This document shows positions 1 through 5,908 of a stretch of DNA of 7,357 nt, one piece after another; position 1 is the first letter of the stretch, and each line of letters begins with the position of its first letter. The notes beneath the pieces are model-generated. The model did not search any database. It was not told the DNA's origin and worked only from the letters and a program-made list of their open reading frames with translations. The translations under genes were made by a program, and so were the position numbers. The DNA is taken from the NCBI GenBank assembly GCA_025451425.1, contig JANWKK010000201.1, forward strand, positions 1 to 7,357, read 5' to 3'. The stretch comes from Gemmatimonadaceae bacterium. GTDB taxonomy: Bacteria; Gemmatimonadota; Gemmatimonadetes; Gemmatimonadales; Gemmatimonadaceae.

Positions 1-1
1 G

Positions 2-1252
2 CTCGTGCTCGTCACCGGCACGCCGGCGAGAGCGCAAACGATTGCCATCACTGGCGGGCGAGTGCTTCCGGTGAGCGGGCCTCCGATCGAGCGCGGTACC
101 GTGCTGATCCGCGACGGCCGCATCGCCGCGGTCGGCGGCGATGTGGCCGTCCCGAGCGATGCACAACGCATCGATGCGACGGGCAAGATCGTGACACCGG
201 GCCTCGTCAACGCCGCGACGCAGGTCTCGATCGTCGACATCGGTGCGGTCGCCAACACGCGCAACGTGTCGGCGCGCGGCCGTGATGGGATCGCCGCGGC
301 ATTCACGGTGTGGGACGGCCTCAACCCCGCGTCCGTGCTCATTCCGCCCGCACGCGTCGCAGGAGTTACCACCGTGTTAATCGCCCCGCGCGGTGGACTG
401 CTGTCGGGCCAAGCGGCCATGCTCCATCTCGTTCAAGGGACCGCCGCCGAGATGATCATGAAGTCCCCCGTCGCCATGGTTGGGCAGATCGGCGCGCCGC
501 AAGCCATCGGTGCGCAGTCGCGTGGTGAGTTGATGCTCAAGTTGCGCGAGGTGCTCGACGACGCACGCGCATACCGCCAGCGCAAGGCCGAGTATGAGCG
601 CGCGCAGACGCGGCAGTTCGCCGCGAGTCGTCTCGATCTCGAAGCCCTCGCGCCCGTCTTGGATGGCCGCGAGCCATTGATCATCGATGCCGATCGCGCG
701 AGCGACATCGAGAGCGCGCTCAAGCTGGCACGCGACTATAACATCAAGCTCATCATCACCGGCGCAGCCGAGGCGTGGATCGTTGCCGACAAGCTCGCGG
801 CTGCGAAGGTGCCGGTGATGACCGGCGCGATGAATAACATTCCGAGCAGCTTCTCGAGTCTCGGAATGCGTCAGGAGAACGCGGGGCTGCTCCGCCGCGC
901 GGGCGTGACGGTCATGATTATCGGCAACGCCGGCGGCGGCGATGAGGATGCGTTCAACGTCCGCAACGTTCGCTTCGAAGCGGGGAACGCCGTCGCGTAC
1001 GGCATGACGCACGACGATGCCTTACGAGCAATCACGCTTACGCCGGCGGAAGTCTTCGGCGTCGCGGATCGCGTCGGCTCGCTCCAACCAGGGAAGGACG
1101 CGGACGTCGTTGTCTGGAGTGGCGATCCGTTCGAGTTCGCGTCCCAGCCGGAGCATGTCTTCATTCGCGGCCGCGAAGTGCACGACACGACGAGGCAGGA
1201 CATGCTGGAGCAGCGGTACAAGACGCTGCCGCCCAGCTATCGGCGACCGTAG
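2..1252 (+). CDS. Amidohydrolase-superfamily protein, 5' partial, metal ligands degenerate, probably exported
   Basis: The frame is open from base 2, and the first visible residues (LVLVTGTPARA, then QT) look like the end of a Sec signal peptide with an ARA cleavage site. The GTG at 5 is therefore probably internal, and the true start lies left of the window. Residue numbers below count from that GTG. An N-terminal beta-sandwich typical of imidazolonepropionase-like amidohydrolases (about residues 12-65, ending KIVTPGL) leads into a TIM-barrel. The C-terminal signature is intact: AVAYGMTHDDALRAITLTPA, then a GSLQPGKDADVVVWSGDP stretch at about 358-375. In this superfamily PGL is normally followed by an HxH metal-binding motif, but here the sequence is NAATQVS (69-75). 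The usual later His positions read IIDAD (226-230) and ITGAAEAW (251-258). It may be a non-catalytic partner or a much altered enzyme. The superfamily call is confident, the substrate is unknown, and catalysis is doubtful. Confidence 0.88.
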   Translation, partial: LVLVTGTPARAQTIAITGGRVLPVSGPPIERGTVLIRDGRIAAVGGDVAVPSDAQRIDATGKIVTPGLVNAATQVSIVDIGAVANTRNVSARGRDGIAAAFTVWDGLNPASVLIPPARVAGVTTVLIAPRGGLLSGQAAMLHLVQGTAAEMIMKSPVAMVGQIGAPQAIGAQSRGELMLKLREVLDDARAYRQRKAEYERAQTRQFAASRLDLEALAPVLDGREPLIIDADRASDIESALKLARDYNIKLIITGAAEAWIVADKLAAAKVPVMTGAMNNIPSSFSSLGMRQENAGLLRRAGVTVMIIGNAGGGDEDAFNVRNVRFEAGNAVAYGMTHDDALRAITLTPAEVFGVADRVGSLQPGKDADVVVWSGDPFEFASQPEHVFIRGREVHDTTRQDMLEQRYKTLPPSYRRP

Positions 1253-1275
1253 ACGGTAGAGGGTAGCGGGTAAAT
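1248..1275. repeat. Heptanucleotide tandem array, GGTAGNG-type, about 4 units
   Basis: Four consecutive 7-base units can be read: CGTAGAC, GGTAGAG, GGTAGCG and GGTAAAT, the outer two being diverged. The TAG stop of the amidohydrolase lies inside the first unit, so the array begins exactly where coding ends. A period of 7 is not a multiple of 3, as expected for non-coding sequence. No nearby inverted copy was found. It resembles the arrays at 2626-2653 and 4618-4646 in period and copy number but not in unit sequence. Confidence 0.6.
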
Positions 1276-1535
1276 GCGAAGCCGACCATGTCAGCTTCCG
1301 CGCGGATGCACGACGCACTTCAGCCCACCGACTAGGCGCACTTGGTAATTCTGCTGCTGGACGCCGAGATGAAGAGCGCGCTCGTGAATGATCCGAAAGC
1401 GTCGGCGGGCTGGAAGTCGGCCAAGCGGCTCTGGCCACGCCTAACGCCGGGCGCCTTATGGGACGTCGCGCATTTTTCGCGACCCCGCGTTCGTTCGGAA
1501 CCTGGCGCCGTCACGCGACAAGTCGCCCAAGGCTT
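1276..1535. other. Gene-poor gap between convergent genes; possible decayed ORF
   Basis: No firm gene is visible. On the + strand an ATG at 1288 opens a frame that meets a TAG at 1333-1335. The same frame then continues open to 1620, with mostly G or C at third positions until about 1470. That could be the remains of a short gene, but the translation (containing EMKSALVNDPKASAGWKSAK) matches no family I recognise, and its end runs antisense into the next gene. A 6-base-pair inverted repeat, GTCGCG at 1465-1470 and CGCGAC at 1478-1483, flanks CATTTTT. It has no T-run after the stem on either strand, so I do not call it a terminator. Confidence 0.3.
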
Positions 1536-1859
1536 TCAGGTTGGCCCGCCTCCCGGATCCGTCGACTGGGATAGGCTCTGTCGTCGGCGCGCCGCGGCCT
1601 CGTCGATCAATCGACGATAGCGTTCGACCTCAGCTTCCGCCTGCTCGATCGCGCGGGCCAGCGCGGTGTACTCCTCTGGCGCGAGCTCGCGCGATTCGCG
1701 CTTCGCTCGATAGATGGCGTAGCCGAGGTGCTGCGCAGCGGTGTCGGCGTGGCGGCGTGCGCGGAGCATCTCGAGACGCAGCCGGCCCTCGTCGAACGCT
1801 TGCTGCGCGACGCGTCCCGCTCGGTCCAACTCGGTCTTCACTCGATCCCAAAGAGCCAT
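1536..1859 (-). CDS. Small charged alpha-helical hypothetical protein (107 aa)
   Basis: The ORF starts at ATG 1857-1859 and ends with TGA at 1536-1538. The protein opens MALWDRVKTELDRAGRVAQQ and is almost wholly predicted helix. It is rich in Arg, Glu and Ala, with heptad-like runs (for example AIEQAEAEVERYRRLIDEAA near residues 70-89) that suggest a coiled coil. There is no signal peptide, membrane segment or cysteine motif, so it is probably cytoplasmic. No clear Shine-Dalgarno sequence precedes the ATG. It lies downstream of the rpmA terminator on the same strand, so it should be a separate transcription unit or be reached only by read-through. The purposeful amino-acid composition and lack of a competing frame support a real gene. 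I do not recognise the family, and no function is offered. Confidence 0.65.
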   Translation of the reverse strand: MALWDRVKTELDRAGRVAQQAFDEGRLRLEMLRARRHADTAAQHLGYAIYRAKRESRELAPEEYTALARAIEQAEAEVERYRRLIDEAAARRRQSLSQSTDPGGGPT

Positions 1860-1904
1860 GCGTGGCCGCCGTCGATTCTGAGTGAAGTGAATATTGCGGC
1901 GGCG

Positions 1905-1933
1905 AAAAACGAAAGCCCCCGCGATGCGGAGGC
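1905..1933 (-). terminator. Rho-independent terminator after rpmA
   Basis: Read on the - strand, the sequence is GCCTCCGC, loop ATC, GCGGGGGC, then TTTCGTTTTT. The 8-base-pair stem has one G-U pair, and the T-rich tail follows at once. It begins 29 bases after the rpmA stop codon, which closes the rng-rplU-rpmA block. On the + strand the tail would precede the stem, so it is unidirectional. Confidence 0.9.
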
Positions 1934-1962
1934 CTCAGTATCCACTCGATACGTTAGCGAAT

Positions 1963-2238
1963 TTATTCGCTCGCGGCGGCTGCGGGCTCCGGATAGACGC
2001 TGACTTTGTAGCGCTTGCGGTTCTTGTGCTCGAACTTCACGACCCCATCGACGAGAGCGAAGATCGTGTAGTCGGTGCCGAGGCCGACATTCGTGCCCGG
2101 ATGATACCGCGTACCGTCCTGGCGAATGATGATGTTGCCAGCCCGCACGCGTTCGCCACCAAAGCGCTTCACGCCCTGGTATTTCGGATTGCTGTCGCGG
2201 CCGTTGCGCGAAGAGCCGACGCCTTTCTTATGTGCCAT
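1963..2238 (-). CDS. rpmA: 50S ribosomal protein L27
   Basis: L27 is a large-subunit protein whose flexible N-terminus reaches toward the peptidyl-transferase centre. The 91-residue product begins [20 protein letters not shown] and contains [19 protein letters not shown] and [20 protein letters not shown], the hallmark L27 sequence, at the usual length. The alanine-rich end (PEPAAAASE) is a variable extension. The start is fixed by the family N-terminus and by a GAGG ribosome-binding site (2247-2250) 8 bases upstream. It lies 14 bases downstream of rplU and must be co-translated from the same message. There is no N-terminal extension of the type that the Firmicutes protease Prp removes, which agrees with the absence of a prp gene between rplU and rpmA. 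TAA at 1963-1965 is followed by a strong terminator. Confidence 0.98.
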   Translation of the reverse strand: MAHKKGVGSSRNGRDSNPKYQGVKRFGGERVRAGNIIIRQDGTRYHPGTNVGLGTDYTIFALVDGVVKFEHKNRKRYKVSVYPEPAAAASE

Positions 2239-2252
2239 CTCTCTATCCTCGC

Positions 2253-2570
2253 TCAGCCGAGGCTGATGTCGTTGATGCGGACTTCAGTGAAGCCCTGACG
2301 ATGCCCGCGCTTGCGCGCGTAGTTCTTTCGACGCTTGTGTTTGAAGACGATGATCTTCTCGCCCCGTCCGTGCTTGACGATCTCGCCAGTCACCTTGGCA
2401 CCCTTGAGCAAGGGGACGCCGGTGCGAGCGTTCTGCCCGTCGGAACCGAAGAGCACTTCGTTGAACTCGATGTCGCTTCCCGCGTCGCCGACGAGCGACG
2501 GAATGCGATATGTCTTACCCGGCTCGACGCGGAACTGCTTGCCGCCGGTCTTGATGATTGCGTACGCCAT
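2253..2570 (-). CDS. rplU: 50S ribosomal protein L21
   Basis: L21 binds 23S rRNA in the large ribosomal subunit. The 105-residue product starts [20 protein letters not shown], the characteristic L21 opening. It ends in the conserved basic module ([20 protein letters not shown], about residues 73-92) followed by FTEVRINDI. Length is normal for the family. The ATG at 2568-2570 is the only sensible start, yet the 20 bases before it (CTTAGCTTCTTTCCT region) are pyrimidine-rich, with no purine Shine-Dalgarno sequence. It sits 104 bases after the RNase G stop and 14 bases before rpmA. It may be transcribed from rng or from a promoter in that gap; I could not make out a convincing -35/-10 pair. Confidence 0.98.
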   Translation of the reverse strand: MAYAIIKTGGKQFRVEPGKTYRIPSLVGDAGSDIEFNEVLFGSDGQNARTGVPLLKGAKVTGEIVKHGRGEKIIVFKHKRRKNYARKRGHRQGFTEVRINDISLG

Positions 2571-2625
2571 AGGAAAGAAGCTAAGTGGATAGAACCCGTA
2601 AACTTAAACGCGTGCGTTCAGCAGG

Positions 2626-2653
2626 TCTAGTGGCGAGTGACGAGTGCCGAGTG
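2626..2653. repeat. Heptanucleotide tandem array, NCGAGTG-type, 4 units, between rng and rplU
   Basis: The + strand units are TCTAGTG, GCGAGTG, ACGAGTG and CCGAGTG (on the - strand, CACTCGN). An inverted match lies further right: GAGTGACG at 2635-2642 pairs exactly with CGTCACTC at 2669-2676, leaving 26 bases between the arms. The right arm reaches into the RNase G stop codon (2675-2677). In the - strand transcript this could fold between rng and rplU, but no T-run follows. It could act as a spacer, an mRNA-stability element, or nothing at all. Confidence 0.65.
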
Positions 2654-2674
2654 CACACGTGCGCCACGCGTCAC

Positions 2675-4237
2675 TCATGCGACCGCGTACTGCTGCGTAA
2701 CGTCCCTGCCCGCCGCCTTCACCACGAGCTTGAACTCGTCCGGCCGAAGCAGCGGATCGTCCCGTAACTCCAGGCCGAAGCCAGCCAGCTTCTCGAGCTT
2801 CTTCAGCAAGTCTTTCTCGTGCTCGAGGACGTACATCGCCACTTCCGGGTGAAGCTTCACGATCAGGTGCTCGCGTTTCCCCTCCACTCCCATACGTCGT
2901 ACCGAGCGCTCGACCCGTCGCACGACAGTCTCGGCTGTGAAGACGCGTCCGGTTCCGTGACAGGTCGGGCAGGGCTCGGTCATGTTCTGCAAGTGACTCT
3001 GCCGCACCCGCTGCCGCGTCATTTCCACGAGACCAAGATCACTCACGGCGAACGCCTTCGTCCGGGCGCGGTCTCGGCCGAGGTGCGTGCGCAACTCCTG
3101 AAGCACTCGATCCCGATTCGCCTTTGTCTCCATGTCGATGAAGTCGCAGACGATGATGCCGCCGATATCGCGCAGTCGAAGCTGGCGCGCTGCCTCTTTC
3201 GCTGCTTCGAGATTCGTCTTGAGAATTGTCTTCTCAGGATCGCGCTTGCCTGTGTAGCGACCGGAATTGACGTCGATCGACACGAGCGCCTCGGTGGGCT
3301 CGATGATCAGGTAGCCGCCCGACGGCAGATCACAGCGCCGCTTGAACAGATCTCGGATCTCGTGTTCGATGTTCGCCTTGTCAAAGATCGGAACAACGTC
3401 CTCGTAGAGCTTGACGCGATCTATCAGTTCGGGTGCGATGCCCTTCAAGTACTCGACGATCTCATTGAAGACTTGTCGCGAGTCGACGGTGACCTGCTCG
3501 ACCTTGGTGCTGAAGACGTCACGCATCAAGCCACGCGTGAGACTCGTTTCGCGGTGCACGAGCGAGGGCGCGCGAACGAAGTGCGTCTTCTTCTTGATGC
3601 GCTTCCACGTGTTCATGAGCGTGCTCATGTCACGCTCGAACGTGTCTTCCGTGACGTCCTCCCCCACGGTTCGTACGATGATCCCGCCCGAGTCTTCCGG
3701 CAGCAGCTTCTGCACTTGCTCACGAAGCCTCTGACGCTCGGCGCGATCGCCGATCTTCCGGCTCACACCGACGCGCGCCGCGAACGGCATATAGACCAGA
3801 AATCGGCCGGCGAGCGATATCTGCGCGGTAACACGCGGGCCCTTCGTCGAGATTGGCTCCTTGGAGACCTGAACGACGATGTCCTGGCCGCGCTTTAGTA
3901 AATCCTGAATTGGCGGCGTCTTGCCGCGGCGGCCGCGCGGCTCGCTACTCTCCTCGCGCGAATCGTCTTCGGCCTCCTCATCATCGTCGTCGCGGTCCGC
4001 ATCATCGTCGGGGAACACGAGGTCAGAGGCGTGCAAAAACGCACTCTTCTCTGTTCCGATGTCGACGAATGCCGCCTGGATGCCGGGGAGAACGGCTTCC
4101 ACGCGTCCGAGGTAAATGTCGCCGACCATCCGCCGAGCGTCGGGTCGGTCGACCAGTAATTCAACTAGCTCGTCTTCCTCCAGAATCGCGACACGCGTTT
4201 CTTTCGGCGTCGCATTGATCAGTAATTCTCGTTTCAT
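2675..4237 (-). CDS. rng: Ribonuclease G (RNase E/G family)
   Basis: This is a single-strand-specific endoribonuclease that matures rRNA and turns over mRNA in the cytoplasm. I place the start at ATG 4235-4237, giving MKRELLINATPKETRVAILE, the family N-terminus, with GGAG 4 bases upstream; a GTG four codons earlier is less likely. The 520 residues hold an S1 RNA-binding domain (about 36-150; IYLGRVEAVLPGIQAAFVDIG). It is interrupted at about 76-100 by an acidic insert of Asp and Glu runs. The catalytic DNase I-like region follows. Asp322 in SIDVNSGRYTG and Asp365 in CDFIDM match the metal-binding aspartates of E. coli RNase E (Asp303 and Asp346). The zinc-link CPTCHGTG supplies Cys423 and Cys426. 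The protein ends soon after the catalytic half, with no long RNase E-type scaffold tail, so RNase G fits. It is followed by rplU and rpmA. Confidence 0.95.
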   Translation of the reverse strand: MKRELLINATPKETRVAILEEDELVELLVDRPDARRMVGDIYLGRVEAVLPGIQAAFVDIGTEKSAFLHASDLVFPDDDADRDDDDEEAEDDSREESSEPRGRRGKTPPIQDLLKRGQDIVVQVSKEPISTKGPRVTAQISLAGRFLVYMPFAARVGVSRKIGDRAERQRLREQVQKLLPEDSGGIIVRTVGEDVTEDTFERDMSTLMNTWKRIKKKTHFVRAPSLVHRETSLTRGLMRDVFSTKVEQVTVDSRQVFNEIVEYLKGIAPELIDRVKLYEDVVPIFDKANIEHEIRDLFKRRCDLPSGGYLIIEPTEALVSIDVNSGRYTGKRDPEKTILKTNLEAAKEAARQLRLRDIGGIIVCDFIDMETKANRDRVLQELRTHLGRDRARTKAFAVSDLGLVEMTRQRVRQSHLQNMTEPCPTCHGTGRVFTAETVVRRVERSVRRMGVEGKREHLIVKLHPEVAMYVLEHEKDLLKKLEKLAGFGLELRDDPLLRPDEFKLVVKAAGRDVTQQYAVA

Positions 4238-4571
4238 CTCGCTCCGCACGGATCCTCGGCATCGGCGACTCGGCGATGCCGGGGGTGCGGCTCAGAGGTT
4301 TGTCGTTGCTGCCGACGAAAGCGCGTCGAGCCGCGCTGACATAGTCGAAGGCGAACGGTGTGGGGTCCCAGTCTGTCCGGTTGATCGTCCACGTCAATTC
4401 CGGCTGAGGCGACACGGCGACGCGCCTCAGCAGTGATCGGATTGGCGTGCGATCGACTCTCCTCATGAGGTCTCGCACCGGAGCAAGGACCAGCGCGTGA
4501 CGTAGCGATTCGAGGATCGCCACCCAGACGCGCCATATACGCGCATGACGCGCCGAGTCGCGGGGCGCCAT
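4161..4571 (-). CDS. Doubtful small hypothetical ORF overlapping the rng start
   Basis: A - strand frame is open from ATG 4569-4571 (or GTG 4599-4601) to TGA 4161-4163. About 70-75% of codons between 4571 and 4250 end in G or C by hand count, which resembles the real genes here. The translation is arginine-rich at first (ILESLRHALVLAPVRDLMRR) and then reads PELTWTINRTDWDPTPFAFD. The last 77 bases overlap rng in another frame and look like a shadow of it. No Shine-Dalgarno sequence is visible before either start. I do not recognise the protein. It could be a genuine short gene, a gene whose 3' end was lost against rng, or chance in GC-rich DNA. If it is not real, the gap 4238-4682 carries only the repeat described separately. 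Confidence 0.3.
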   Translation of the reverse strand: MAPRDSARHARIWRVWVAILESLRHALVLAPVRDLMRRVDRTPIRSLLRRVAVSPQPELTWTINRTDWDPTPFAFDYVSAARRAFVGSNDKPLSRTPGIAESPMPRIRAERDETRITDQCDAERNACRDSGGRRAS

Positions 4572-4617
4572 GCGAGTGGTGAGAACAACGGTAGTCGTCA
4601 CGATGGAAATGATAAGA

Positions 4618-4662
4618 GGGGCTAGGGGTTAGGGGCTAGGGGCTAGTAAAAGACTCTAGCCC
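4618..4662. repeat. Heptanucleotide tandem array GGGGYTA, 4 units, with inverted copy (hairpin)
   Basis: Four contiguous units, GGGGCTA, GGGGTTA, GGGGCTA and GGGGCTA, occupy 4618-4645. The last unit supplies one arm of a perfect 7-base inverted repeat: GGGCTAG at 4640-4646 and CTAGCCC at 4656-4662, with a 9-base loop. It begins 20 bases after the stop codon of the acyl-CoA dehydrogenase, so in that transcript the hairpin comes first and the array (as TAGCCCC units) after it. No T-tract follows, so this is not a standard intrinsic terminator, though it could protect a 3' end. The G-runs of four on the + strand could also form a G-quadruplex. Confidence 0.75.
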
Positions 4663-4682
4663 ATGCGCCAAGGCTCCAACCC

Positions 4683-5900
4683 TCAATCCGCGAGCTCCTT
4701 CAGCAGCTGTCTCGCAATGACGATGCGCTGAATCTCGGACGTGCCCTCTCCGATTTCGCAAATCTTCGCATCGCGCATGAAGCGCTCGACGGGGTAGTCC
4801 TTTGTGTAGCCGTAGCCACCATGGATTTGCACGGCCTTGATCGTCGCGCGCATCGCGAGCTCGGAACAGAACAGCTTCGCCATCGCGGCCTCCTTGCTGT
4901 ACGGTCGGCCGTTCTGCGCAAGCCATGCGGCGTGATACATCAGATGCTTCCCTGCTTCGATCTCCGTTGCCATGTCGGAGAGCTGGAACTGAATGCCCTG
5001 AAAGTTCGCGATCGCCTGTCCGAATTGTTTCCGCGTCGAGGCATAGCTCAGGGCGTGCTCGAGCGCCCCTTCGGCAATCCCGAGCGATAGCGCGGCAATG
5101 CCGATACGACCCGAGTCGAGCGTCTTCATGAAGTTGACGAAACCGTTGCCCTCGTCGCCAAGAAGATTCTCGGCTGGTACTTCCACGTCCTCCAGGATCA
5201 GCTCGGCGGTGTCCGAGGCACGCCAACCGAGCTTGTCCTCCTTTTTCCCCGCCCGGAACCCTTTCATACGCGGCAAGCTTGGCTCGTCGCCGACGCCGAT
5301 GCGGCGTGCCGCCGCGATATCGCTCGTCTCTTTAGTAAGTACGAAAGAGCTGATGCCTTTCGTGCCCTTCGACCGATCGGTGACCGCGGTGACGACGAAG
5401 ATCTCGCCGACGCTGCCATGCGTGATGAATCGCTTGATGCCGTTCAGAACATAGCGGTCGCCTTTGCGCACGGCGGTGGTTCGTGTACCGCCGGCGTCGC
5501 TGCCGGCTTCCGGTTCCGTGAGGCCAAAGCCACCCATTACCTGCCCCGACGCGAGCAGTGGTACAAAACGCCGTTTCTGCGCGTCGGTGCCAAAACGAAC
5601 AATCGGCGATGTTCCAAGAGTGGTATGCGCAGACACTGTGAGCCCGTGCGACGCGTCTACCTTCGCGAGCTCCTCGATGACGATCATGAAGCTGATCGTG
5701 TCGAGTCCCGCGCCGCCGAGCTCCTCGGGCCACGGCACTCCGAGCAACCCGAGCTCACTCATCTTCTTGATGTTTTCCCACGGGAACTTGCCTTCCGCGT
5801 CCCATTTCGCGGCCGTCGGCGCGATATCGTCACGCGCGAACTGACGAACCATCTCGCGCGTCGCGAGATGTTGCTCTGTGAAGTACAGTGTATCGTCCAT
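4683..5900 (-). CDS. Acyl-CoA dehydrogenase, short-chain/butyryl type
   Basis: This is an FAD enzyme that introduces the alpha-beta double bond into acyl-CoA thioesters and passes electrons to electron-transfer flavoprotein. It acts in the cytoplasm in fatty-acid or branched-chain amino-acid breakdown. The 405 residues show the N-terminal helical domain (1-120), the flavin motif [20 protein letters not shown] (123-142), the middle beta domain with [13 protein letters not shown] (219-231), and the C-terminal helical domain with [40 protein letters not shown] (359-378) is a second signature. The probable catalytic base is Glu385 in GEGTSEIQR, the position used by short-chain and butyryl enzymes. 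An insert of about 15-20 residues (about 193-212, [18 protein letters not shown]) precedes [12 protein letters not shown]. The ATG at 5898-5900 lies 8 bases past the recQ stop with no strong Shine-Dalgarno sequence, suggesting coupled translation. Exact chain length and substrate cannot be read from sequence. Confidence 0.95.
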   Translation of the reverse strand: MDDTLYFTEQHLATREMVRQFARDDIAPTAAKWDAEGKFPWENIKKMSELGLLGVPWPEELGGAGLDTISFMIVIEELAKVDASHGLTVSAHTTLGTSPIVRFGTDAQKRRFVPLLASGQVMGGFGLTEPEAGSDAGGTRTTAVRKGDRYVLNGIKRFITHGSVGEIFVVTAVTDRSKGTKGISSFVLTKETSDIAAARRIGVGDEPSLPRMKGFRAGKKEDKLGWRASDTAELILEDVEVPAENLLGDEGNGFVNFMKTLDSGRIGIAALSLGIAEGALEHALSYASTRKQFGQAIANFQGIQFQLSDMATEIEAGKHLMYHAAWLAQNGRPYSKEAAMAKLFCSELAMRATIKAVQIHGGYGYTKDYPVERFMRDAKICEIGEGTSEIQRIVIARQLLKELAD

Positions 5901-5908
5901 GATAGTCG

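Noticed and set aside
377..1012. A 211-codon open frame on the - strand
   Set aside because: It is antisense to the amidohydrolase. Its His- and Arg-rich composition is typical of a shadow frame.
1465..1483. Hairpin GTCGCG, CATTTTT, CGCGAC as a terminator for the convergent genes
   Set aside because: The T-run is in the loop and none follows the stem on either strand.
1555..1566. Adjacent GGATCC and GTCGAC, as in a cloning polylinker
   Set aside because: The surrounding bases do not match a vector polylinker, and both hexamers are common in GC-rich DNA. There is no other sign of vector sequence.
1600..1617. Perfect 18-base inverted repeat, TCGTCGAT, CA, ATCGACGA
   Set aside because: It lies inside the small hypothetical gene, encoding RRLIDE. 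Such TCGA-rich palindromes are frequent in this composition, and nothing marks it as an operator.
1894..2630. Open frames of 132 and 134 codons on the + strand
   Set aside because: They are antisense to rpmA and rplU, whose protein sequences are unmistakable.
2819..3898. A 359-codon open frame on the + strand
   Set aside because: It lies wholly antisense to the conserved RNase G gene. Its His/Asp/Leu/Val-rich translation is the usual mirror of a GC-rich coding frame and matches no family.
4618..4646. Telomere-like GGGGTTA repeat
   Set aside because: It lies between ordinary chromosomal genes with sequence on both sides and only four units, so a replicon end is not supported.
4636..5226. A 196-codon - strand frame ending in the gap after the acyl-CoA dehydrogenase
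   Set aside because: It is an out-of-frame reading of the dehydrogenase and continues only by chance through the repeat region.
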